DNA of 64,000 nucleotides from Sphingomonas jejuensis (GCF_011927695.1 NZ_JAATJE010000001.1:992001-1056000), one strand, 5' to 3'; shown: positions 28,836-40,205, numbered from the stretch's first letter. Numbers and translations: made by a program. Notes: generated from the letters alone by a model not told the origin.

Positions 28836-29279
28836 TCAGCTGTCGAGGATGATCTGCTCGATCTCGGCGATCTGGTGCCCGGTCAGGTCCTTCGCCAGCT
28901 CGCCCTCCAGCCGGCTTTCCACTTCCTTGTGATAATGCTTGCGCAACTCGCCCAGCGTGGTCGGCGGCGCCACGATGATCAGCGATTCGAACTGGTTGGA
29001 AAGCGCCCGGTCCTTCAGCAGCTTTGCGGCTTCGGCGGCGAAGCGATCCTCCTCGATCTGGTGGAAGTCGGTCTGCTCCATGCCGCCGCGCCGCGGGCCG
29101 GATCCGCCGCCGGTGCCGCTTCCAGGACCGTCAGATCCCTGGTCGCGCGTTGCCGGGTTCTGCTGCTCGCGGACCTGCTCGACCTCAAGGCTCGGATAGG
29201 TCTCGTCGCCGCTGTTCCGGAGGAACAGCATCTTGCGACCATCAGCCACCAGAACAAGACCACCACTCGCGATACGCAT
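28836..29279 (-). CDS. Host attachment (baeRF-type) family protein
   Basis: 147 aa starting [21 protein letters not shown] Gly/Pro/Asp-rich variable loop (about 45-70) is followed by [37 protein letters not shown] and an acidic C-terminal helix. This is the pattern of proteins annotated as required for attachment to host cells, related to archaeal/eukaryotic Rf1 domains. GAGGAG precedes the ATG. True function is unclear. It diverges from serS. Confidence 0.8.
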   Translation of the reverse strand: MRIASGGLVLVADGRKMLFLRNSGDETYPSLEVEQVREQQNPATRDQGSDGPGSGTGGGSGPRRGGMEQTDFHQIEEDRFAAEAAKLLKDRALSNQFESLIIVAPPTTLGELRKHYHKEVESRLEGELAKDLTGHQIAEIEQIILDS

Positions 29280-29361
29280 TCCAAACTCCTCGACGTTTCC
29301 CTCCAAACGCCTGTCCGCGGGCGGGGTTGCCTGCGTCGCACGGCGCTGCCATGGCCCGGCC

Positions 29362-30639
29362 ATGCACGATCCCCGCGCCGTTCGAGACGATCCCGCCGCC
29401 TTCGATCTCGCGCTTGAGCGACGCGGCGCGCCCCCCGCCGCGGGGGCGATCCTGGCCCTGGACGATGCCCGCAAGGCTGCCGCCACGGCGCTCCAGGTCG
29501 CCCTTGCCCGCCGCAACGAAGCCTCCAAGGCCATCGGCGCGGCCAAGGCCGGCCGGCGCGAGGAGGAAGCGCAGGCGCTGATGGCCGAGGTGTCGGCGCT
29601 GAAGGAAACGCTGCCGGCGATCGAGGAGGACGGGCGCGCCGCCGACCGCGCGCTAGCCGACGCGCTCGCCGCCCTCCCCAACCGCGTCGCAGACGACGTG
29701 CCGCCCGGCCGTGACGAGCACGACAACCTGCTGGTGCACGAGCGCGGCCGCCGGCCGCAGTTCGACTTTCCCCCGCGCGAGCATGACGCGGTCGCCGAGC
29801 AGCTCGGGCTCGACTTCGAGACTGCCGGGCGCCTGTCCGGATCGCGCTTTGCCGTGATGCGCGGGCCGGTCGCCCGCCTGCACCGTGCGCTCGGGCAGTT
29901 CATGCTCGACCGGCAGGTGGCCGCCGGCTGGGAGGAAGTCGTGCCCCCGGTGCTCGTCCGCGGGGATGCGCTGTTCGGCACGGGCCAGCTGCCGAAGTTC
30001 GCCGACGACCTTTTCAAGGTCGAGGGCGAGGACCGCTGGCTGATCCCGACGGCAGAGGTCAGCCTGACCAACATCGTGCGCGAGCGCATCCTGGACGCGG
30101 ACGCGCTGCCCCTGCGCTTCACCGCACTCACGCCCTGCTTCCGGGCGGAGGCCGGGGCCGCCGGCCGCGACACCAAGGGCCTGATCCGGCAACACCAGTT
30201 CGAAAAAGTCGAGCTCGTCTCCATTGTCGCGCCGGAAGCCGCGGCTGAGGAGCATGAGCGGATGACGGTCGCCGCCGAGGCGATCCTCGACGCGCTGGAG
30301 CTGCCCTATCGCCGCATGCTCCTGTGCGCGGGCGACATGGGCTTTTCGGCGCGGCGCACCTTCGACCTGGAAGTGTGGCTGCCGGGGCAGGACCGCTACC
30401 GCGAGATCAGCTCGATCTCCGACTGCGGAGACTTCCAGGCGCGGCGGATGGAGGCGCGGATGCGGATCGCCGGAGAGAAGGGGACGCGCTTCGTGCACAC
30501 GCTGAACGGATCCGGGCTCGCGGTCGGCCGCGCGCTGGTCGCGGTCATCGAGAACGGGCAGCGCGCCGATGGATCGGTGGAGCTGCCGCCCGCGCTCCGC
30601 CCCTATCTTGGCACCGACCGGCTGGAGCCGCGCGGCTGA
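29362..30639 (+). CDS. serS: Serine-tRNA ligase
   Basis: The 425-aa class II synthetase has an N-terminal coiled coil (about 25-105) that grips the tRNA-Ser arm. The catalytic motifs follow: [48 protein letters not shown] and the late [19 protein letters not shown] use the ATG at 29362 ([11 protein letters not shown]). The stop overlaps the surE start by one base (TGATG), forming a serS-surE-K+ channel unit, a common alphaproteobacterial order. Confidence 0.97.
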   Translation: MHDPRAVRDDPAAFDLALERRGAPPAAGAILALDDARKAAATALQVALARRNEASKAIGAAKAGRREEEAQALMAEVSALKETLPAIEEDGRAADRALADALAALPNRVADDVPPGRDEHDNLLVHERGRRPQFDFPPREHDAVAEQLGLDFETAGRLSGSRFAVMRGPVARLHRALGQFMLDRQVAAGWEEVVPPVLVRGDALFGTGQLPKFADDLFKVEGEDRWLIPTAEVSLTNIVRERILDADALPLRFTALTPCFRAEAGAAGRDTKGLIRQHQFEKVELVSIVAPEAAAEEHERMTVAAEAILDALELPYRRMLLCAGDMGFSARRTFDLEVWLPGQDRYREISSISDCGDFQARRMEARMRIAGEKGTRFVHTLNGSGLAVGRALVAVIENGQRADGSVELPPALRPYLGTDRLEPRG

Positions 30640-31421
30640 TGCGCATCCTCCTCACCAACGACGACGGCATCCATGCACCGGGGCTGAAGGTGCTGGAGGC
30701 ACTCGCCCGCCGCTTCTCGGACGATGTCTGGATCGTCGCACCGTCAGAGGAGCAGTCGGGCGCCGGCCACTCCCTCACCCTCACCCGGCCGCTCCGGATC
30801 CGCCGGCTGGGCGACCGCCGCTTCGCCGTCACCGGCACGCCGACAGATGCGGTGATGATGGGGCTGGCCAAGATCATGGTCGACTGCCGGCCCGACATCA
30901 TCCTGTCGGGCGTCAACCGCGGCGCGAACCTGGGCGAGGACGTGACCTATTCGGGCACCGTTTCCGCCGCGATGGAAGGCGCGCTGGCCGGCGTCCGGTC
31001 GATCGCGCTCAGCCAAAGCTACGCCCGCGAAGGCATGGGGAACGAAGTGCCCTTTGCCGTCGCCGAGGCGTGGGGCGAACAGGTGCTCCGCCCGCTCCTG
31101 GACGCGCCGCTCGCCCCCCGCTCGCTCATCAACGTCAACTTCCCCGCCGTCCCGACGGCCACGGTGAAGGGCATCCGTGTCGTGTCGCAGGGCATCCGCG
31201 ATTATGGCCGCACCCAGATCGTGTCCAACCGCGATCCGCGCGGCTACGAATATCACTGGTTCGCGTTGGGACCGATGGTGGAGACGCCCGCGCACCGCAC
31301 CGACCTTGAGGCGGTGGCGGAAGGCTTCATCGCGGTGACCCCGCTCCATCTCGACCTCACTCATATGCCGTCGATGGCGCCGCTGGCCGACCTCTTCGCC
31401 GATCCGGGCCAGGCGCTCTGA
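30639..31421 (+). CDS. surE: 5'/3'-nucleotidase SurE
   Basis: The 260-aa phosphatase starts [20 protein letters not shown] with the metal-binding NDDG, then VAPSEEQSGAGHSLTL and SGVNRGANLGEDVTYSGTVS. It hydrolyses nucleoside monophosphates and is tied to stationary-phase survival. It is coupled to serS by a one-base overlap and is followed after 2 nt by the channel gene. Confidence 0.96.
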   Translation: MRILLTNDDGIHAPGLKVLEALARRFSDDVWIVAPSEEQSGAGHSLTLTRPLRIRRLGDRRFAVTGTPTDAVMMGLAKIMVDCRPDIILSGVNRGANLGEDVTYSGTVSAAMEGALAGVRSIALSQSYAREGMGNEVPFAVAEAWGEQVLRPLLDAPLAPRSLINVNFPAVPTATVKGIRVVSQGIRDYGRTQIVSNRDPRGYEYHWFALGPMVETPAHRTDLEAVAEGFIAVTPLHLDLTHMPSMAPLADLFADPGQAL

Positions 31422-31423
31422 CC

Positions 31424-32482
31424 GTGCGGCCGACCGGCCCGGGTCGCGCCGGACGATCGGATCAGGTCGAAACGCGCCCGACGCTGCGGCGCAACTCCAC
31501 GGTGCCGCTCTGGCTCGCGATCGGCTGGCGCGTGCTGTTCGTGGTCGGGCTGATCGCGCTTGCCATCGCCGTTCACTGGTTCGACCGGGCCGGCCTGCGC
31601 GACAATTACGACGGCGATGTCAGCTTCAGCGACGTCGTCTACTTCACCATGATCTCCATCACCACCACCGGCTATGGAGATATCGCCCCGGTGACGGAGC
31701 GGGCACGGCTGTTCGATGCATTGATCGTCACGCCCATCCGGATCTTCATCGTGCTCATCTTTCTGGGCACGGCCTACCGATTCGTCCTTCAGCGCATCTG
31801 GGAGAAATGGCGTATGGCCGCCCTGCAACGGTCGCTGCGCGGCCACTTCGTCATCGCCGGCTTCGGCACAAGCGGTGGCCGCGCGGTGCGCGAGCTGATC
31901 ACGCGCGGCACCGATCCCGCGCAGATCGTGGTGATCGACCGCAGCGACCTCGCGCTCGAGGAGGCGGCCAGCTGCGGCTGCCTGGTGATCGACGGCGACG
32001 CCACCCGCGACGTGACGCTGAAGGACGTCCATATCGAGCGTGCCTGCGCGCTGATCGTGTCGGCGGGTCGCGACGACACCTCCATCCTGATCACCCTGAC
32101 CGCACGTCACCTGGCCCCGGACATCAGGATCAGCGTCACCGTGCGCGCCGAGGACAACGAGCTCCTGGCGCGGCAGGCGGGCGCCGACATCGTCATCAAT
32201 CCCGTGAACTTCGCCGGCGTCCTGCTCGCAGGGTCCTGCCAGGGGTCGCATATCGCGGACTATCTGGCCGATCTGGCGACCGCGTCCGGACGGGTGCAGC
32301 TGGTCGAGCGCCCGGCCGCGGCGGAGGACGTCGGCCATCTGCTGCGCGACCTGCCGACCGGCCTCGGCGTCCGGCTCTACCGCGCGGGCGCGTCGGTCGG
32401 CTGGTGGGAAGGCGACGCGGCCCGGGTGCAAGAAGGCGACCAGCTCGTCCTCATCCGGGAGACGCCGAAGACGGGTCGCTGA
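31424..32482 (+). CDS. Potassium channel with TrkA-N/RCK domain
   Basis: The 352-aa protein has two membrane helices (about 28-50 and 85-110) flanking the selectivity filter [11 protein letters not shown] near 75-85. A cytoplasmic Rossmann/RCK domain ([26 protein letters not shown]) and a small C-terminal TrkA-C-like part follow. It is thus a ligand-gated K+ channel of the Kch/MthK style. The GTG start lies 2 nt after surE, so it is translated from the same mRNA. Confidence 0.9.
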   Translation: MRPTGPGRAGRSDQVETRPTLRRNSTVPLWLAIGWRVLFVVGLIALAIAVHWFDRAGLRDNYDGDVSFSDVVYFTMISITTTGYGDIAPVTERARLFDALIVTPIRIFIVLIFLGTAYRFVLQRIWEKWRMAALQRSLRGHFVIAGFGTSGGRAVRELITRGTDPAQIVVIDRSDLALEEAASCGCLVIDGDATRDVTLKDVHIERACALIVSAGRDDTSILITLTARHLAPDIRISVTVRAEDNELLARQAGADIVINPVNFAGVLLAGSCQGSHIADYLADLATASGRVQLVERPAAAEDVGHLLRDLPTGLGVRLYRAGASVGWWEGDAARVQEGDQLVLIRETPKTGR

Positions 32483-32540
32483 GCAAGCCGCTCCGGCCAC
32501 TGGAAAAAGCCGCCGGGTGCCGCTATGTGCCGCGCCTCCC

Positions 32541-33884
32541 ATGGCACTTCAACTTCCCACGCAGCCGAAGGTCGGCATGGTCTCGCTCGGCTGCCCCAAG
32601 GCGCTTGTCGACAGCGAGCGCATCCTGACCAAGCTCCGCTCCGACGGTTATGGCCTGTCGCAGGACTATGCCGGCGCGGACGTGGTGCTCGTCAACACCT
32701 GCGGCTTCCTCGACAGCGCCAAGGAAGAAAGCCTCGAGGCGATCGGTGAGGCGATCGCGGAGAATGGCCGCGTGATCGTGACCGGCTGCATGGGGAACGA
32801 GGCGGACGCCATCCGCGCCCGCTTCCCGGACGTTCTCGCCGTCACCGGGCCGCATCAGTACGAGGCGGTCGTGGGCGCGGTGCACGAGGCGGCGCCGCCG
32901 GTCCCTTCCCCCTTCGTCGATCTGGTGCCCGAGGCCGGGTTGAAGCTGACGCCGCGCCATTACAGCTATCTGAAGATCTCGGAAGGGTGCAACCACGCCT
33001 GCACCTTCTGCATCATTCCGTCGATCCGCGGTCGGCTCGCCAGCCGCCGGCCCGATGCCGTGCTGCGCGAAGCCGAAAAGCTGGTCGCCGCCGGCACGCG
33101 CGAGCTGCTGGTGATCAGCCAGGACACGTCGGCCTACGGCGTCGACCTGCGCCATGCCGCCTGGCCGTGGAAGGGCGCGGAGGTGCGCGCCCACATGACC
33201 GACCTGGCGCAGGGCCTGGGGCAGCTGGGTTCTGCGGAGCAGCCGGTGTGGGTGCGCCTCCATTATGTCTACCCTTACCCGCACGTCGACGCGGTGATCC
33301 CGCTGATGGCCGACGGGCTGGTGACGCCCTACCTGGATATTCCCTTCCAGCATGCCGCGCCCAACGTGCTGCGCGCGATGAAGCGTCCGGCCAACGACGC
33401 CCGCGTGCTGGAGCGGATCCGCGGCTGGCGCAGCGTCTGCCCGGATATCGCCATCCGCTCCTCGTTCGTGGTCGGCTTCCCCGGCGAGACGGAGGAGGAT
33501 TTCCGCTATCTGCTCGACTGGCTCGGTCAGGCGCAGCTCGACCGGGTGGGCGGGTTCCGCTTCGAGCCGGTCGAGGGCGCACGCGCCAACGACCTGCCCG
33601 ATCCGGTGCCGGAGGAGGTCAAGGAGGATCGCTTCCAGCGGCTGATGGCGCACACCGCCGCGATCTCCGCTGCGAAGCTGGCCGCAAAGGTCGGCCGCAC
33701 GATCCCGGTCATCATCGACGACGTGGACGAAGACGGCGGCGCCAACGCCCGCTCGCAGGCGGATGCGCCGGAAATCGACGGCGCCGTCTTCCTGCGCGAC
33801 GCCGGTGGGCTGAAGCCCGGGGACATCGTTCCGGCGATCATCGAGGATGCGGACGAGCACGACCTTTACGGCGTTCCCGCCTGA
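32541..33884 (+). CDS. rimO: Ribosomal protein S12 methylthiotransferase RimO
   Basis: The 447-aa radical-SAM enzyme methylthiolates Asp88 of S12. The N-terminal MTTase domain has [26 protein letters not shown] and TGCMGNEA (three Cys for one 4Fe-4S cluster). The radical-SAM CNHACTFC is near 150, and a C-terminal TRAM domain follows. LGCPKA distinguishes it from MiaB. The ATG at 32541 lacks a Shine-Dalgarno; CTATGT 12 nt upstream may be its -10, implying a very short leader. Confidence 0.96.
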   Translation: MALQLPTQPKVGMVSLGCPKALVDSERILTKLRSDGYGLSQDYAGADVVLVNTCGFLDSAKEESLEAIGEAIAENGRVIVTGCMGNEADAIRARFPDVLAVTGPHQYEAVVGAVHEAAPPVPSPFVDLVPEAGLKLTPRHYSYLKISEGCNHACTFCIIPSIRGRLASRRPDAVLREAEKLVAAGTRELLVISQDTSAYGVDLRHAAWPWKGAEVRAHMTDLAQGLGQLGSAEQPVWVRLHYVYPYPHVDAVIPLMADGLVTPYLDIPFQHAAPNVLRAMKRPANDARVLERIRGWRSVCPDIAIRSSFVVGFPGETEEDFRYLLDWLGQAQLDRVGGFRFEPVEGARANDLPDPVPEEVKEDRFQRLMAHTAAISAAKLAAKVGRTIPVIIDDVDEDGGANARSQADAPEIDGAVFLRDAGGLKPGDIVPAIIEDADEHDLYGVPA

Positions 33885-33889
33885 CGCGG

Positions 33890-33918
33890 CTTGTCCGGCG
33901 GGCAGCGCGCGGTAGGTT
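33890..33918 (+). promoter_or_regulatory. Promoter of the M17 peptidase gene
   Basis: CTTGTC (33890-33895), 17 nt, TAGGTT (33913-33918). A start near 33925 would leave a 24-nt leader containing the AGGAAAG Shine-Dalgarno. Confidence 0.5.
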
Positions 33919-33948
33919 GATCGGCCCCCTCCGCCAGGAAAGACGCCC

Positions 33949-35346
<1,398 letters not shown>

Positions 35347-35382
35347 AGATTCGTTAGCCGTTGGGGGAAACCCGGCCTCAAG

Positions 35383-35424
35383 TTGACGCGTTCGGTTGCC
35401 AATGATGATCGCCGTCTGACGGCG
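35383..35424 (+). promoter_or_regulatory. MarR-gene promoter with overlapping palindrome
   Basis: TTGACG (35383-35388) and a weak -10, TGATCG (35406-35411), 17 nt apart. The inverted repeat CGCCGT-CTG-ACGGCG (35410-35424) overlaps the expected start site. A palindrome in this place in front of a MarR-type gene is a plausible autoregulatory operator. Confidence 0.45.
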
Positions 35425-35453
35425 TCAGTGATTTAGGCGAAAGGACGTCGTCC

Positions 35454-35807
35454 ATGCCAGAAAAGCCGCTGTTCGGGTGGATGAGAACGCTGCTGGATTA
35501 TGTCCGGTCGGGGGAGCCCGACCTGACCAACCGGCAGATGGCGCTGCTGCTGATTGTCTACCTGAAACCGGGCCCCCATACGGTCCGCGGCCTCGCCCGC
35601 GGGCTGAACGTATCGAAGCCGGTGATCACCCGCGCCTTGAACCGGCTGGCCACCCTCGGCTACCTGCGGCGGCAGCGCGACGATGTGGATCGCCGCAACA
35701 TCTTCGTGACGCCGACCAGCGAGGGGGCGAATTTCCTTGAAAGCTTCCGCGCCCTTGTCACCGCTGGCAACCGATCCGAGGATCGGCGGGAGCCGATCGA
35801 GGCCTGA
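35454..35807 (+). CDS. MarR-family transcriptional regulator
   Basis: The 117-aa protein has the winged helix-turn-helix VRGLARGLNVSKPVITRALN, then RLATLGYLRRQRDDVDRRNI and the wing FVTPTSEGANF. It is short for MarR and may rely on the N-terminal helix (GWMRTLLDYVRSGEPDL) for dimerisation. AAAGGACG precedes the ATG. The ligand is unknown; argC follows 21 nt later and may be co-transcribed. Confidence 0.85.
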   Translation: MPEKPLFGWMRTLLDYVRSGEPDLTNRQMALLLIVYLKPGPHTVRGLARGLNVSKPVITRALNRLATLGYLRRQRDDVDRRNIFVTPTSEGANFLESFRALVTAGNRSEDRREPIEA

Positions 35808-35828
35808 CGCCTTGGGAGCCCGCCGGTG

Positions 35829-36764
35829 ATGCGCGTCTTCATCGACGGCGCGGCGGGAACGACGGGGCTGGAGATCGTCGACCGGCTGGCGAACCGGCCG
35901 GAGTTTGACCTGCTCATCCTGGGCGATGCGGAGCGCAAGTCGGCGGCGGCGCGTGCCGACGCGATCGCGGCAGCGGACATCACCATCCTCTGCCTTCCCG
36001 ACGACGCCGCGCGCGACGCGGTCGCCCTTGCCGAGGGCACGAACGCGCGCATCATCGACGCCTCCAGCGCGCATCGGATCGACCCGCGCTTCGCCTATGG
36101 CTTTCCTGAGCTCGGCGGCGACGTCCGGCGCGCGATCGAACAGGCGCGGCTGGTCAGCAATCCCGGCTGCTACCCGACCGGCTTTCTCGCGCTCGTGCGG
36201 CCGCTGGTCGCCGACGGCCTGCTCCCCGCCGACTGGCCGGTCAGCGTCAATGCGGTGTCCGGCTATTCCGGCGGTGGCAAGGCCATGGTCGCCGCCTTCG
36301 AGAACGCGGACGCGCCCGATGCCACCAGCACCGCGCACCGCGCCTATGCGCTCGGCCTCGGTCACAAGCATCTGGGCGAGATGCGGGTTCATGCCGGCCT
36401 CGCGCATGCCCCGCTGTTCACGCCGGCGGTGACCCGCACCTACCGCGGCATGATCGTTGAGGTGCCGCTCCCGCTTGCCCGGCTGCCGGGCGCGCCGACG
36501 CTGGATGACCTGCGGCAAAGCCTCGCGTCCGCCTATGCCGGCTCGCCGATCGTGCGCGTGTCGGACGCGCGGCCCGCCACGCTCGATATCGAGCGCATGG
36601 CCGGCACCGATGGCATGGAGCTGTTCGTGCTTGGCGACGCGGTCGCCGGTCAGGCGCGGCTGGTCGCGCTGCTCGACAATCTCGGCAAGGGCGCGGCCGG
36701 GGCCGCCATCCAGAACCTGAACATCATGAGCGGACTTCCGGAGACCGCCGGCCTCCGGCTCTAG
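35829..36764 (+). CDS. argC: N-acetyl-gamma-glutamyl-phosphate reductase (type 2)
   Basis: The 311-aa enzyme of arginine synthesis reduces N-acetylglutamyl phosphate with NADPH. Seen: MRVFIDGAAGTTGLEIVDRL (nucleotide-binding), RIIDASSAHRIDP, the catalytic SNPGCYPTGFLAL (Cys near 116) and NAVSGYSGGGKAM. The shorter type 2 is found in proteobacteria. ATG at 35829 is directly preceded by an in-frame GTG at 35826, which has slightly better spacing to GGGAG. Confidence 0.94.
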   Translation: MRVFIDGAAGTTGLEIVDRLANRPEFDLLILGDAERKSAAARADAIAAADITILCLPDDAARDAVALAEGTNARIIDASSAHRIDPRFAYGFPELGGDVRRAIEQARLVSNPGCYPTGFLALVRPLVADGLLPADWPVSVNAVSGYSGGGKAMVAAFENADAPDATSTAHRAYALGLGHKHLGEMRVHAGLAHAPLFTPAVTRTYRGMIVEVPLPLARLPGAPTLDDLRQSLASAYAGSPIVRVSDARPATLDIERMAGTDGMELFVLGDAVAGQARLVALLDNLGKGAAGAAIQNLNIMSGLPETAGLRL

Positions 36765-36767
36765 CCG

Positions 36768-37739
36768 CTACATCTCGCCGCGCGACCGGCGCAGCGCGTA
36801 CCAGCGTTCGACGTTCGCCTGATGCTGCTGCAGCGTGTCGGCGAACACATGCCCGCCCGACCCGTCGGCAACGAAATACAGCGCGCGGGTCGCTGCCGGA
36901 TCAAGCACGGCGGCGATGGAGAGCCGCCCCGGATTGGCGATCGGCCCCTGCGGCAGCCCGGCCATGGCATAGGTGTTGTAGCCGTTCCGCGCGTCCAGTT
37001 CCGACCGAAGGATCCGCCGGCCGAGCGGACGCCCCCGCGTGATCGGGTAGATGACGGTGGGATCGGCCTGCAGCGGCATGCCAAGCCGCAGGCGATTCGA
37101 ATAAACGCCCGCAACCGTCCGTCGCTCGGCCGGAACGCCCGTTTCCTTTTCGACGATGGAGGCGAGCGTCAGCGCCTCCGCCTTTGTCCGCACGGCCGTG
37201 GTGGGCTTGCGCGCCCGCCACAGCCGGTCGAGCTCGCGGGTCATCGCCGCCTGCATCCGCGCGACCACCGCCGCGCGCGTCTCACCCGCTTCGAAGCTGT
37301 AGCTGTCGGGAAGGATCGATCCTTCCGCCGGGACCGCGACCGATCCCGTCAGCGCCGATTCCCGCATCAGCCGGTCGTGGACGAGGACGGAGGGCGTTCC
37401 TTCCGGCACCACGATCTGCCGCTGGAAACTGCGGCCGGACTGCAGAAGCGCCAGCACTGCCTGCGGGCTGGCCCCGGCGGGCACCAGATATTCACCGGCC
37501 TTCACCGGCTCGTCGTCGCCGAACAGCCGCTGCAGGGTGACGAACCGGTCGGCCGAGGCGATCACGCCCGCGTCCTCCAGCGCCCCGGCGGCGCCGCGGA
37601 CGGAACTGCCCGGCGCGACCCGCACCAGCGTCTCGCGCGGAGCCGGCCCGGCGCCCGTCCACTGCGACGATGCCCAGACATAGGCGCCGCCCGCGCCGAT
37701 CAGCAGCAGGGCGGCCAGAAGGAAGACGAGCCGCCGCAT
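36768..37739 (-). CDS. mltG: Endolytic transglycosylase MltG
   Basis: The 323-aa inner-membrane protein has one N-terminal helix (about 4-24), a LysM-like region (VRVAPGSSVRGAAGALEDAG) and the YceG catalytic domain with ASIVEKETGVPAERRTVAGV (catalytic Glu), LQADPTVIYPITRG and YNTYAMAGLPQGPIANPG. It cuts nascent glycan strands and may terminate their growth. It follows fabF by 8 nt, the classical fabF-mltG order. It converges with argC (3-nt gap, no terminator seen). Confidence 0.95.
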   Translation of the reverse strand: MRRLVFLLAALLLIGAGGAYVWASSQWTGAGPAPRETLVRVAPGSSVRGAAGALEDAGVIASADRFVTLQRLFGDDEPVKAGEYLVPAGASPQAVLALLQSGRSFQRQIVVPEGTPSVLVHDRLMRESALTGSVAVPAEGSILPDSYSFEAGETRAAVVARMQAAMTRELDRLWRARKPTTAVRTKAEALTLASIVEKETGVPAERRTVAGVYSNRLRLGMPLQADPTVIYPITRGRPLGRRILRSELDARNGYNTYAMAGLPQGPIANPGRLSIAAVLDPAATRALYFVADGSGGHVFADTLQQHQANVERWYALRRSRGEM

Positions 37740-37747
37740 GCGTGCTG

Positions 37748-39016
37748 CTAGATCGCCTTCAGGATCACGGAAGCGTTGGTGCCGCCGAATCCGAAGCTGT
37801 TGTTGAGCGCCGCGCGCACCGGCCGCTTCTTGGCGGTGTGCGGGACCAGGTCGACACCCTCCGTTCCGTCGTCCGGATCGTCGAGGTTGAGCGTCGGCGG
37901 CACGATCTGGTCGCGGATGGCGAGGATGCAGAAGATCGCCTCCACCGCGCCCGCGCCGCCCAGCAGGTGACCGATGGCGGACTTGGTGCTGCTCATCGAA
38001 GCGCCGCCCAGGTCGTCGCCCAGCACGCGCTTCACCGCGCCCAGTTCGATGGTGTCGGCCATCGTCGATGTGCCATGCGCGTTGATGTAGTCGATGTCGC
38101 CCGGCTCCAGCCCGGCCTTGCGCAGCGCCATCTTCATGGCGAGCTCGGCGCCGCGCCCTTCCGGATGCGGAGCCGTGACGTGGTAGGCGTCGCCGGACAG
38201 GCCGTATCCGACCACCTCGGCATAGATCTTCGCGCCGCGTGCCTTGGCATGCTCATATTCCTCGAGCACGACCACCCCGGCGCCCTCGCCCATGACGAAG
38301 CCGTCGCGGTTGCGGTCATAGGGGCGGCTGGCCTGCTCGGGACGATCATTCATGCTCATGTTGAGCGCCTTGGCCTGCGCGAAGCCGGCCACGCCGAGCG
38401 GGTTGATCGTGCTTTCCGCGCCCCCCGCCAGCATGATGTCGGCATCGCCGTCCTTGATCATGCGCGCCGCGTCGCCGATCGAGTGCGCACCGGTTGAGCA
38501 GGCGGTGACCACCGAATGGTTGGGTCCCATCAGGCCGTACTTGATCGACACCTGGCCGCTGGTCAGGTTGATCAGCCGGCCGTGGACGAAATGCGGGCTG
38601 ACGCGTCCGGGGCCGCGCTCCTTCAGCACCAAAGACTCGCTCTCGATGCCCGGCAGTCCGCCGATGCCCGATCCGATGGAGACGCCGGCACGCTCGCGCA
38701 TGTCCTGGTCCATGTCGGTCAGCCCGGCATCCTCGAGCGCCTGGCCGGCGGCATCGATCGCATAGACGATGAAGGGGTCGACCTGGCGCTGCACCTTGTG
38801 GTCGACGCGCTTGTTCGCGTCGAAGCCCCAGGGGTGATCGGCCGGCTTCACCTCGCCCGCGATCTTCGCCTTCTGGTCGGACACGTCGAAGCGCGTGATG
38901 GGCCCGATGCCGCTCTTGCCGGCGATCAGGTTCGCCCAGGTCGTCTCGACGTCACCGCCAAGCGGCGTGACGAGCCCCAGCCCGGTGACGACAACGCGGC
39001 GCATCTCTGTCGCCAT
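37748..39016 (-). CDS. fabF: Beta-ketoacyl-ACP synthase II
   Basis: The 422-aa condensing enzyme elongates acyl-ACP with malonyl-ACP. It shows MRRVVVTGLGLVTPLGGD, the active-site Cys in VVTACSTGAHSIG near 173, and the two His in YINAHGTSTMAD and KSAIGHLLGGAGAVEA. It lies downstream of acpP, separated by a 126-nt gap with a strong hairpin that could reduce its expression relative to acpP. Confidence 0.97.
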   Translation of the reverse strand: MATEMRRVVVTGLGLVTPLGGDVETTWANLIAGKSGIGPITRFDVSDQKAKIAGEVKPADHPWGFDANKRVDHKVQRQVDPFIVYAIDAAGQALEDAGLTDMDQDMRERAGVSIGSGIGGLPGIESESLVLKERGPGRVSPHFVHGRLINLTSGQVSIKYGLMGPNHSVVTACSTGAHSIGDAARMIKDGDADIMLAGGAESTINPLGVAGFAQAKALNMSMNDRPEQASRPYDRNRDGFVMGEGAGVVVLEEYEHAKARGAKIYAEVVGYGLSGDAYHVTAPHPEGRGAELAMKMALRKAGLEPGDIDYINAHGTSTMADTIELGAVKRVLGDDLGGASMSSTKSAIGHLLGGAGAVEAIFCILAIRDQIVPPTLNLDDPDDGTEGVDLVPHTAKKRPVRAALNNSFGFGGTNASVILKAI

Positions 39017-39050
39017 CTTCTACTCCCGTCCGATCCTTACAAAGCGAAAC

Positions 39051-39086
39051 GGCCTCCCGCCCGGTTCCAGCCGGTGTCGGGAGGCC
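39051..39086 (-). terminator. Partial terminator/attenuator between acpP and fabF
   Basis: GGCCTCCCG and CGGGAGGCC (39078-39086 and 39051-39059) form a perfect 9-bp stem with an 18-nt loop. On the minus strand the stem is followed by GTTTCGCTTTG, a T-rich but interrupted tract. It would allow high acpP and lower fabF transcription. Confidence 0.55.
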
Positions 39087-39142
39087 GCCAATATGCGGAG
39101 CTGACACCGGACCCCGAAGGGCCCGGCGCGGCCGGCGGCCGT

Positions 39143-39379
39143 TCAGCCCTTGTTGCTGTCGATGTAGGTGATGGCGTCGCGCACGGTGGTGATCTTCTCC
39201 GCGGCGTCGTCGGGGATCTCGACCCCGAACTCTTCCTCGAAGGCCATCACCAGCTCGACGATGTCGAGGCTGTCCGCACCCAGATCGTCGATGAAGCTTG
39301 CGTCCTCGGTCACCTTGTCGGCCTCGACGCCGAGGTGCTCGACAACGATCTTCTTCACGCGGTCGGCGGTCTCGCTCAT
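39143..39379 (-). CDS. acpP: Acyl carrier protein
   Basis: The 78-aa acidic protein starts [20 protein letters not shown]. The phosphopantetheine Ser37 sits in [13 protein letters not shown]. It carries the growing acyl chain between FabD, FabG, FabF and FabZ, all encoded in this window. The ATG at 39379 is chosen from the family N terminus and the AAGGA upstream. It appears to have its own promoter inside the fab cluster. Confidence 0.98.
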   Translation of the reverse strand: MSETADRVKKIVVEHLGVEADKVTEDASFIDDLGADSLDIVELVMAFEEEFGVEIPDDAAEKITTVRDAITYIDSNKG

Positions 39380-39413
39380 GGATAGTCCTTCTCGGGTCAA
39401 TTCAGTCTCGCCG

Positions 39414-39442
39414 CCCTAATCAGGGCCTATTCAGCTTGCAAC
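39414..39442 (-). promoter_or_regulatory. Internal promoter of acpP
   Basis: GTTGCA (39442-39437), 17 nt, TTAGGG (39419-39414) in the fabG-acpP gap, placing the start about 28 nt before the acpP ATG. Separate transcription of acpP is known in many bacteria. Confidence 0.45.
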
Positions 39443-39454
39443 CCCTGCGGGCAA

Positions 39455-40195
39455 TCACAGCATCGCCATGCCGCCGTTCACATGCACGGTCTGCCCGGTG
39501 ACATAGGCTGCCTCGCGCGACGCCAGGTAGGCGACGGCGGCACCCACGTCGCTGCCCTCGCCAAGCCGGCCGGCCGGAATGCGGGTGGTCAGCGCCTCCT
39601 TCTGCGCGTCGGGCAAGGCATCGGTCATCGGAGAGGTGATGAAGCCCGGCGCCACGCAGTTCACGGTGATGTTGCGGCTGGCCAGCTCCTGCGCCAGCGC
39701 CTTGGACATGGCGGTCAGCCCGCCCTTCGACGCGGCATAGTTGGCCTGCCCCGGGTTTCCGGTCGCGCCCACCACGCTCGTCACCGAGATGATGCGGCCA
39801 TGACGCTGCTTCATCATCGGCTTGGCGGCGGCCCGCGCTAGCCGGAACGCCGCCTCCAGGTTGACGGTGATGACCTGGTCCCATTCATCGTCCTTCATCC
39901 GCATCACCAGGTTGTCGCGGGTGACGCCGGCATTGTTGACCAGGATGTCCAGCCGCCCGCCGAGCGCTTCCACTGCGCGCGGGACCAGCCCGTCCACCGC
40001 CGCGCCGTCCGACAGGTCGCAGGCCAGCGTCACATGGCTCCCGCCGATCTCGCCTGCGAACGCCTCCAGCTTGGCCTGGTTGGACCCGCTCAGCGCCAGC
40101 CGGGCGCCCTGCCCCGCAAGCGCCTTGGCCACCGCGGAGCCGATGCCGCCCGACGCGCCGGTTACCAGCGCCGTCATCCCCGTCAGATCAAACAT
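39455..40195 (-). CDS. fabG: 3-oxoacyl-ACP reductase FabG
   Basis: The 246-aa SDR enzyme reduces 3-ketoacyl-ACP with NADPH. It has ALVTGASGGIGSAVAKALA, LVNNAG near 86 and the catalytic S140, Y153 and K157 (YAASKGG), with AYVTGQTVHVNGGMAML at the C terminus. The ATG at 40195 (MFDLTGMTALVTG) is 10 nt after fabD. Confidence 0.97.
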   Translation of the reverse strand: MFDLTGMTALVTGASGGIGSAVAKALAGQGARLALSGSNQAKLEAFAGEIGGSHVTLACDLSDGAAVDGLVPRAVEALGGRLDILVNNAGVTRDNLVMRMKDDEWDQVITVNLEAAFRLARAAAKPMMKQRHGRIISVTSVVGATGNPGQANYAASKGGLTAMSKALAQELASRNITVNCVAPGFITSPMTDALPDAQKEALTTRIPAGRLGEGSDVGAAVAYLASREAAYVTGQTVHVNGGMAML

Positions 40196-40205
40196 GTCGA
40201 ACTCC

